Origin: Gammaproteobacteria bacterium | Lineage (GTDB): Bacteria > Pseudomonadota > Gammaproteobacteria > Steroidobacterales > Steroidobacteraceae | Reading direction: 5' to 3' | NCBI GenBank assembly: GCA_028293775.1 | Contig: JAQGOD010000225.1 | Span: forward strand, 1 to 7,851 | DNA: 7,851 nt | Part shown: one piece after another, positions 1-4,887 of the stretch | Numbering within the stretch: position 1 is the first letter of the stretch | Layout of the letters: each line of letters begins with the position of its first letter | Position numbers and translations under genes: made by a program | The notes under the pieces: generated by a model | Database searches by the model: none | Seen by the model: the letters and a program-made list of their open reading frames with translations, nothing else | Told to the model about the DNA's origin: nothing

Positions 1-304
1 CGTATTCAGCGAACGCTGTTTCCACCGCGGCAATGTTTTTTCCGCTAAAGCGCCATGTCCACCACGCGAAGAGGATTAGCGGAATGCCGGCGGTGGCCAG
101 AACGACGGTGATCGTAAAAAACGCGCCCACCGCAACCATGAAGATCGCTAGGATTTTGAGTTGCTTGGCAGGAGCGAGCAGCTTCGCCTTCTGCGCATAG
201 AGGATATCCGGATCCCTCGATCCGGTGGCTTTCAGGGTCCCGATAACGCTTTGCCTATCCAGCTTCGTGAACGGGTTACCAGCACCTTGAGGCATGAGTC
301 CCAT
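1..304 (-). CDS. Small membrane protein of unknown function, C-terminus beyond the window
   Basis: An open minus-strand frame of 101 codons starts at ATG 304-302 and has no stop before the left edge, so the gene is partial at its 3' end. The start is set by AGGAGAA (318-312), about 8 nt upstream. A second in-frame ATG (295-293) sits too far from this site. The first 50 residues are polar and end in a Lys/Ala-rich stretch. Residues about 50-82 are strongly hydrophobic (beginning ILAIFMVAVGAFF and ending LFAWWTW). That is long enough for one long or two short membrane spans with a Gly-Ile-Pro break near residues 73-75. A polar segment (RFSGKNIAAVETAF) follows. I do not recognise the family. The gene is divergent from the exported-protein pair at 545-2302 and appears to use the mirror-image promoter in the shared gap. 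Coding status is well supported; function is unknown. Confidence 0.8.
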   Translation of the reverse strand, partial: MGLMPQGAGNPFTKLDRQSVIGTLKATGSRDPDILYAQKAKLLAPAKQLKILAIFMVAVGAFFTITVVLATAGIPLILFAWWTWRFSGKNIAAVETAFAEY

Positions 305-379
305 GTAGTTGTTCTCCTATAGCTTCGGGTTCGCCCATTGAACTCCTCCATTTGGGGCCGTTGAGCAATGGGTCCGTCT

Positions 380-408
380 CTAAGACGAGGCCAGTGATCA
401 TTTGTCAG
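380..408 (-). promoter_or_regulatory. Candidate promoter for the leftward membrane-protein gene
   Basis: Read on the minus strand, CTGACA (408-403) is followed by a 17-nt spacer and TCTTAG (385-380). Equivalently, GACAAAT (406-400) is followed by 12 nt and CGTCT (387-383). The same elements at the same spacing face the other way at 459-487, which is the main support. The -10-like CGTCT is the kind seen at many ECF-sigma promoters, while CTGACA matches five of six bases of a sigma-70 -35. Transcription would start near 373, giving a leader of about 69 nt before the ATG at 304. The start site is predicted only. Confidence 0.45.
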
Positions 409-467
409 GGTAGAAAGCTGGACCAGACGGAGAAGCCCCGGCCGACAACGAATACCCTCTGACAAAT
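400..467. repeat. Imperfect inverted repeat between divergent genes
   Basis: The left arm ATTTGTCAGGGTA (400-412) pairs with the right arm TACCCTCTGACAAAT (453-467). The match is 13 bp with a 2-nt insertion (CT, 457-458) in the right arm, and the spacer is 40 nt. Each arm contains the -35-like part of one of the two divergent promoters. The symmetry could therefore simply reflect two copies of one promoter, or it could be an operator. I see no flanking target-site duplication, so a small mobile element is less likely. Confidence 0.7.
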
Positions 468-487
468 TCCATCCAGGTACGTCTAGC
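459..487 (+). promoter_or_regulatory. Candidate promoter for the exported-protein pair
   Basis: CTGACA (459-464), a 17-nt spacer and TCTAGC (482-487) form a weak sigma-70-like pair. Read in another way, GACAAAT (461-467), 12 nt and CGTCT (480-484) form an ECF-like promoter. The layout is identical to the one on the opposite strand at 408-380. A start near 494 would leave a leader of about 50 nt before the ATG at 545. The -35 lies inside the right arm of the inverted repeat. The sigma factor that would use it is unknown. Confidence 0.45.
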
Positions 488-544
488 TCAGTAATGCAGC
501 ACATGTGTGGCGGTAAACGAGCGAAATACGAAAGGGGGAATGCC

Positions 545-1510
545 ATGAAGCGATGGGTCGGAATTCAAGGCGCGGCGATTGTCGCGGCAGTACTGTTTGC
601 GGCAGGAACCTGGGTCAACGTCGCGCAGAGCGCCGCGCCCGGCACGGCGCCATCGGGTGATTGCTGCAGCCCGGAGGCCATGAAACGCATCGCCGGTTCG
701 GTCGGTTTCATCGATATTGCGGGAATTAAGCTTGGCATGACCCCGGAACAGGCTTTCGCGGCGGTCAAGGCCTTCAATCCCAAACTGAAGATTGACATCA
801 TCAACGCGCGATTGGAGCCGGGAGATGCTCCCGGGACATTTAAGCGCGTGCCGCAATTCGCGGTCGCGCATACGGTTGGGCCGGTGCGTAATCCCTATGA
901 CCCGATCCGATACGATGCCTTGGATGGCAGCTCCGACGCGATCGTGATGGAATTTACGATCCCTCCCAGCCCGCCATTGTTAGGTCAAATTGCCAGAACG
1001 GTGACCTTCCCTCAGGGGCAGCCTGTCGCGGCAAGCAATCTAGTGACTGCCCTGCAAAAGAAATATGGTCAGGAGGTCTTAACGGACGGCGAGACCCGCG
1101 TTTGGGCTTTCGATGAAAGTGGCAAGGCGTTGACTCGCCGTATGACCGCTTCGGAGCGAAGCTGCCTTTCAGGCAACGGTTTCGACCCCTTTGGATATGG
1201 TTCCGGAATACCCAGCGGCGGTCAGTTGGACAGGGACTGGCCCGGTGGCGTCAGTCTAAACACCGTCTCGGCGAATCTTTCGCGCGAGAAAGGGCTGCTC
1301 TGCCGCCCGCTGATTTTCGCGGTCAACCTGGGTCTCGGTGACCTTATCCCGCCAGATAGCAAGATGCCTTCGCTGACGGTGAGTATCGATAGTCCGGCCT
1401 TGCTCTACGCGTCCCGGCAGGCGACCAGCGACTGGCTACGGGCGCAGCGCGATGGGCGGGCAAAGAGTGAGGACAGCGCCGCAGAAAAGCGCGCTGCCCC
1501 GAAGCTGTAG
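545..1510 (+). CDS. Exported protein of unknown function, paralogue of the next gene
   Basis: This is a 321-residue protein. The ATG at 545 is chosen because AGGGGGA (532-538) lies 6 nt upstream and a signal peptide then begins at residue 1: MKRW, a hydrophobic core over about residues 9-27, and probable cleavage near residues 29-31. An in-frame ATG at 494 would bury that signal. The mature part starts with DCCSPE, then a segment DIAGIKLGMTPEQAFAAVKA (57-76). Later come LVTALQKKYGQEVLT (166-180) and VWAFDESGK (186-194), and cysteines at 207 and 253. These blocks recur in order in the following gene, so the two are paralogues. The tail (about 297-321) is charged and probably disordered. The protein likely acts in the periplasm or at the cell surface. 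I do not recognise a named domain or an active site, so no function is assigned. It is probably co-transcribed with the next gene, 39 nt downstream. Confidence 0.9.
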   Translation: MKRWVGIQGAAIVAAVLFAAGTWVNVAQSAAPGTAPSGDCCSPEAMKRIAGSVGFIDIAGIKLGMTPEQAFAAVKAFNPKLKIDIINARLEPGDAPGTFKRVPQFAVAHTVGPVRNPYDPIRYDALDGSSDAIVMEFTIPPSPPLLGQIARTVTFPQGQPVAASNLVTALQKKYGQEVLTDGETRVWAFDESGKALTRRMTASERSCLSGNGFDPFGYGSGIPSGGQLDRDWPGGVSLNTVSANLSREKGLLCRPLIFAVNLGLGDLIPPDSKMPSLTVSIDSPALLYASRQATSDWLRAQRDGRAKSEDSAAEKRAAPKL

Positions 1511-1549
1511 TCACACATATGCGCATACATGAACGGGAGAACTAAAATC

Positions 1550-2302
1550 ATGCGACTAGTCGTACCGGCGATTGTAATGGTCACCGCATTGCTGGCCTTT
1601 ACGGCGACATCACGCGCGCAAAATCCACGCGATGCCGCTCCCAAGACCCCGGATCTTCTGGGGATCTACCCCGGTATGCCCATGATGGCGGCGCGAGCGC
1701 AACTTCAGCAGCACTCGAAGCGTTTCCAGGTCCTGACGGCTGTGGATGACAGCCAACTTAGCATGACGGTCACTGATTCCAGCAATCGCGACCTGATCAC
1801 CGCCTTTCTAACGCGCGCGCCCAACGACCCCGCGGTTTGGATGATCCAACGATCGCAGAATTTCAATGCCTCGGAACCAATGTCGATTTCCGCCCTGCTA
1901 TCGGCTCTGCACGAGAAATACGGCAAAGAGACGCTCACCATGGACCGGGGCGGGGGCGGTCTTTACTTGTTTTGGATTTTCGATTCAAGCGGCAAGTTAC
2001 GGCCGAGCGCTGGGCAGGATCTGACCGCTTGCAGTGGCGGCAGCTTTCTGCAGTACATCGCCAACGGGCCGCCGCAAACACCCAATGGCATCGAGCAGGC
2101 GTGCTTTCGCTCCTTTTATGCGATTACCGCCATGCTCAATCGTCACGATGCGCAGATGCTCGAGGCGTATACCGTGGAACTCGTCAACGTGCCGTATGCG
2201 CTCAGCGCCGCCAGCAATACCCTGCATGCGAAAAATGCGGCCGCCGAGAAGGCACGAAGAGAGCTGATCGAGAGGGCCGATCAGAAGAAGCCTGCCTTCT
2301 GA
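1550..2302 (+). CDS. Exported protein of unknown function, shorter paralogue of the upstream gene
   Basis: This is a 250-residue protein. The ATG at 1550 follows GGGAGA (1535-1540) by 9 nt and gives a clean signal peptide (MRLVVPAIVMVTALLAF, then SRA before Gln24). The alternative ATG at 1529 would add seven residues and lies upstream of that ribosome site. Blocks shared with the upstream paralogue are DLLGIYPGMPMMAARAQL (36-53), LLSALHEKYGKETLT (116-130) and FWIFDSSGK (141-149), then cysteines at 161 and 185. The first cysteine follows the SGK block by 12 residues here and 13 in the paralogue, so the pair probably forms a conserved disulphide. The C-terminus is Lys/Glu/Ala-rich and helical in character. 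The gene probably arose by tandem duplication followed by strong divergence. No enzyme motif was recognised, and periplasmic location is inferred from the signal peptide. Confidence 0.9.
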   Translation: MRLVVPAIVMVTALLAFTATSRAQNPRDAAPKTPDLLGIYPGMPMMAARAQLQQHSKRFQVLTAVDDSQLSMTVTDSSNRDLITAFLTRAPNDPAVWMIQRSQNFNASEPMSISALLSALHEKYGKETLTMDRGGGGLYLFWIFDSSGKLRPSAGQDLTACSGGSFLQYIANGPPQTPNGIEQACFRSFYAITAMLNRHDAQMLEAYTVELVNVPYALSAASNTLHAKNAAAEKARRELIERADQKKPAF

Positions 2303-2401
2303 ACAGGAATTTGTCGGACCAGGATGCCTCCCCCCGAGGATGCCGCAAGCCGTGCTGTCATTCGGATGTCGAGAAACCCGATCCGCAAGCCGGTGGCAAC
2401 T

Positions 2402-2418
2402 GCACCGGCCTCTGGTGC
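2402..2418 (+). other. Small hairpin in the gap before the sigma-factor operon
   Basis: GCACCGG (2402-2408) and CTGGTGC (2412-2418) can form a 7-bp stem, with one G-T wobble, around a 3-nt loop. It lies 99 nt after the stop of the exported-protein gene and 80 nt before the sigma-factor start. No T-tract follows, so it is not a standard intrinsic terminator. It could be a weak attenuator or chance. Downstream, TATTCT (2449-2454) is a possible -10 for the operon, but I find no good -35 and do not call a promoter. Confidence 0.3.
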
Positions 2419-2498
2419 GGGCGCTTCATGCAGCGCTCTAAAGAGGGCTATTCTATGGGGCTTGGCCGGGTCGCAATCAGAACAGGGGCTGCGAAGCG

Positions 2499-3113
2499 TT
2501 GGATAAGACGTTGTTTATGCGCGCCTGCCGCGAAGGAGGAGCCGCGATTGAGCAGGCGCTGCGCGAGCTGGACCGCGCTTTTTTCGCAATTCTGTACCGA
2601 GACGCAATTCGCAGCCTACGGGACCCCGAGGCCACGCGCGACCTGGTGCAGGAGACGTTCATCAAGGTTTGGCGCCGCTGCGCCTCATACCGCGGCGACT
2701 CGGAGCTGCTGCGTTGGATCAAGGTTATATTGCGCCATGGGGCGATCGAACGCCTGCGCCAAACGGTTCGCGAGGTGCCCATGGAAGATCGGGAGGGATT
2801 AACGGATGCGGCGAGCCGGAAAGTCTATGAACTCTCCGTGGAACTCAATCCGACCCCAGAGACATTGGCGCGTCGCGCCGAGTATGAGTTGCAGTTTCGT
2901 TCTGGATGGAAACGATTCCACGAAGAAGATCCGCTTCACGCCGGCGTCATGACCTGGATCGTGGAGGACGGTCTGTCGAATGACGATATTGCACAGCTGC
3001 TCAACCGGACTCCGGGGGCAACGCGCGAATTCATTTCACAGTGCCGCAAACGAGCCCGTCGCTACCTGGCTGGTTGGTATGCGCTGGCGAGCGATCAGGG
3101 GGAAACCGAGTGA
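2499..3113 (+). CDS. ECF-type RNA polymerase sigma factor
   Basis: This 204-residue protein has the two-domain plan of extracytoplasmic-function sigma factors. Region 2 spans about residues 25-90: the block from DPEATRDLVQETFIKVWRR (42-60) through YRGDSELLRWIKVILRH (64-80) to AIERLRQ (82-88) is the classic core-binding and -10-recognition helix set. Region 4 spans about 125-192, with a helix-turn-helix from GLSNDDIAQLLNRTPGATRE (158-177) to RKRARRYL (183-190). Region 4 departs from the usual family wording, and the linker (about 91-124) is long. The start is TTG at 2499, preceded by AGGGG (2484-2488) at 10 nt. The frame is closed by TAA at 2439-2441 with no ATG between, and the next ATG (2517) has no ribosome site. 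The gene leads a four-gene operon. Its partner is probably the overlapping membrane protein, and its target promoters are unknown. Confidence 0.92.
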   Translation: MDKTLFMRACREGGAAIEQALRELDRAFFAILYRDAIRSLRDPEATRDLVQETFIKVWRRCASYRGDSELLRWIKVILRHGAIERLRQTVREVPMEDREGLTDAASRKVYELSVELNPTPETLARRAEYELQFRSGWKRFHEEDPLHAGVMTWIVEDGLSNDDIAQLLNRTPGATREFISQCRKRARRYLAGWYALASDQGETE

Positions 3114-3718
3114 TTCGGAACGACGATGACGCGTGGTTGGATGCGCTGGCGGGGCGCATCGAAGCAGTCGCTGGGGAAGGTGCGCAATCTTCGCTCGTGC
3201 TCGAAGCGCTGGCGTTACGCGAATTCATTCACCGCCAAGAGTTTGCGAGCGAGACCGCCGTCCCCCCCGTTGATCCGGCGCGCGAATTGGAATTGATCGC
3301 GCGAGCCCGGCGCGAAGGGCTGCTGGTTTCGCAAGAGCCCGCCGCCGGGTCGCGGTATTCTCAGCAACGACCGCGTTGGCGCATGGCGATACCCGCGGCG
3401 GCAGTCATTCTCATCGCCGCCGGCATTGGTTTCTGGCAGTCATCGCTCAAGCAGCCGGAATATGTGCGCGGAATCGACCACGGAACAACTCATATACAAG
3501 CGCGTGATCCAACGGCGTTTAGACGTCAATTGACCGAAGAATTGCGGACTGCGGGCGCAACGGTTACCGGCTACGAGCGGTTTGGCCGCCTCGGCATGGA
3601 TGTTGACCTGCCCAAGCCCTTACCCAAGGAAATTGCTGAAATCCTGGAGCGGCACCACATACCCGTCCCGTCGGACGGCGTTCTGGTGATCGAGGTCGAA
3701 GCGCCGGACTCCCGATGA
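3110..3718 (+). CDS. Single-pass membrane protein, candidate anti-sigma factor
   Basis: This is a 202-residue protein. The start is GTG at 3110, overlapping the sigma-factor stop (GTGA) and preceded by AGGGGGA (3097-3103) at 6 nt. An in-frame ATG at 3041 lies inside the sigma gene and lacks such a site. The first 91 residues are cytoplasmic in character and begin with DDDAWLDALAGR. One membrane span follows at about 92-112 (MAIPAAAVILIAAGIGFW). The remaining 90 residues would be periplasmic, with a possible alpha/beta domain: DPTAFRRQLTEELRTAGATV (133-152), then DLPKPLPKEIAEIL (166-179) and VLVIEVE (191-197). An ECF gene followed at once by a one-span membrane protein is the usual sigma/anti-sigma arrangement, hence the call. 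The cytoplasmic part has no cysteine, so the zinc-binding HXXXCXXC motif of many anti-sigma factors is absent. Anti-sigma activity is inferred from position and topology alone. Confidence 0.75.
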   Translation: MIRNDDDAWLDALAGRIEAVAGEGAQSSLVLEALALREFIHRQEFASETAVPPVDPARELELIARARREGLLVSQEPAAGSRYSQQRPRWRMAIPAAAVILIAAGIGFWQSSLKQPEYVRGIDHGTTHIQARDPTAFRRQLTEELRTAGATVTGYERFGRLGMDVDLPKPLPKEIAEILERHHIPVPSDGVLVIEVEAPDSR

Positions 3719-4887
3719 GGTGCGGCGCCAACACCTGGCTGCTCAGTGTCGCACTCGGGTTGCCCTTCAGCGTCAACGCCGCCGATTTTGCGCTACCGCT
3801 CTCTTGCGCCTCTGTTGCGACGCCCGCCGACACAACAACTTCGATCCGAGACTTGCGCAAGCGCGTCGAGGCCGACAACGAGAGCGACCCGTCGGCCGCA
3901 TTTGCAATCTTGTGTACAACGATTCCACGCGTGGCAGCGAAATATGGAGAGCACTCCAAAGAATTCGCCTGGTGGTTTGCTGCGCTCGCAACTCCGTTGA
4001 TCGCTTACATGGACAAGTTTGATGAAGCACTGCCGGTGCTGCAGCTCGCGCAGCCCATGTTGGAACATCACTACGGCCGTTACGGTGTCCCTTTGGGTGA
4101 CATCCATGTCGCGTACGCCTGGCTGTATTTTCGCCAAGGGAAGCTGGCCATGTCCGGCGACGCTTGGAACGAGGCACTGAAAGTACGCGAACGTGCACCG
4201 GGCGAGAAACAAATCGAACTGCAGAAGGTGCTGGTGGGTCTTGCCCAGGTCGAACTTGCGCAACGGGAGTTTGCCCTCGCCGAGCAGCATTTGCGGCGAG
4301 CACACGGGATTGTGGTGAAAAATCACGATACCGTGAGCGAAGCCGGCGCCGCGGTCGAAAGTGCCCTGACCGCGGCGACATATCGGCAAGAGCGCTTCGA
4401 GGAAGCGCGTCGGCACGCCGAAGAGACGCTGCGTATTGAAGGCCAGCTGCAGCGAGGCGCGGGGCAGCTGGTGCCGGCGTACGCTCTGCTCGGGCGTATT
4501 CTCGAGCGCTTGGACGAGTATGAACAAGCGGAAACAGCGCTGCGGCGTGCGGTCGATCTCGCGCAGGGCATGCAAGGCCCGCTGCAACGGCATCAATTCT
4601 CGGCCTTGTATCAGCTGGCCACTCTGCTCGAAGACCGCAATCGTGCCAGTGAAGCACGTGAACAAGCTGAGCGAGCGCTCACCCTCGGGGAGGCTACGCT
4701 GGGACGCGACGCACCGCGCCTAGTCCCGGTTCTGCAAGTACTCGGCGATGCGCAACATCAACTGGGGCAGCTGCCGGAAGCGCTGCGTCTGTTCGAGCGG
4801 GCAGACGCCATCATCGCTGCCAACAAAAATGACATCGAACGTCCCTGGTTGGTGAATTACTATCGCGACCTGGGGCACTGCAAATGA
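3715..4887 (+). CDS. Exported tetratricopeptide-repeat (TPR) protein
   Basis: This is a 390-residue protein. The ATG at 3715 overlaps the previous stop (ATGA); no strong ribosome site is visible, so translation is probably coupled. A signal peptide covers residues 1-22 (hydrophobic LLSVALGL, cleavage after VNA). From about residue 95 the protein is helical with TPR-like pairs: near 97-118, 132-160, 172-198, 213-242, 255-284 (YALLGRILERLDEYEQAETAL), 297-325 and 338-366 (LQVLGDAQHQLGQLPEALRLF). TPRs bind protein partners. No catalytic domain is present. The last residues, NYYRDLGHCK (381-390), look like the first helix of another TPR, which the next reading frame appears to complete. The gene may therefore be the 5' half of a single TPR-CHAT gene, split by a 1-nt shift. 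As written, the product is a stand-alone periplasmic TPR protein. Confidence 0.88.
   Translation: MRCGANTWLLSVALGLPFSVNAADFALPLSCASVATPADTTTSIRDLRKRVEADNESDPSAAFAILCTTIPRVAAKYGEHSKEFAWWFAALATPLIAYMDKFDEALPVLQLAQPMLEHHYGRYGVPLGDIHVAYAWLYFRQGKLAMSGDAWNEALKVRERAPGEKQIELQKVLVGLAQVELAQREFALAEQHLRRAHGIVVKNHDTVSEAGAAVESALTAATYRQERFEEARRHAEETLRIEGQLQRGAGQLVPAYALLGRILERLDEYEQAETALRRAVDLAQGMQGPLQRHQFSALYQLATLLEDRNRASEAREQAERALTLGEATLGRDAPRLVPVLQVLGDAQHQLGQLPEALRLFERADAIIAANKNDIERPWLVNYYRDLGHCK

Noticed and set aside
494..544. Upstream in-frame ATG for the first exported protein
   Set aside because: It adds 17 polar residues before a clear signal peptide, while the ATG at 545 has AGGGGGA at proper spacing. 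The segment also follows the predicted transcription start too closely.
2324..2506. 60-codon frame between the exported-protein and sigma genes
   Set aside because: It has no ribosome site at usable spacing and overlaps the sigma start; the composition looks non-coding.
1837..2802. 321-codon plus-strand frame across the exported-protein and sigma genes
   Set aside because: It is a shadow frame: Arg/Cys-rich with low complexity, no ribosome site, and it crosses two well-supported genes in another frame.
3041..3109. Upstream in-frame ATG for the membrane protein
   Set aside because: It lies inside the sigma gene without a ribosome site; GTG at 3110 has AGGGGGA at 6 nt and the usual 4-nt overlap.
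3773..4665. Two long minus-strand frames opposite the TPR gene
   Set aside because: Long antisense frames are expected in GC-rich coding DNA. The TPR frame has a signal peptide and repeats, while these are Arg/Ala-rich with no domain.
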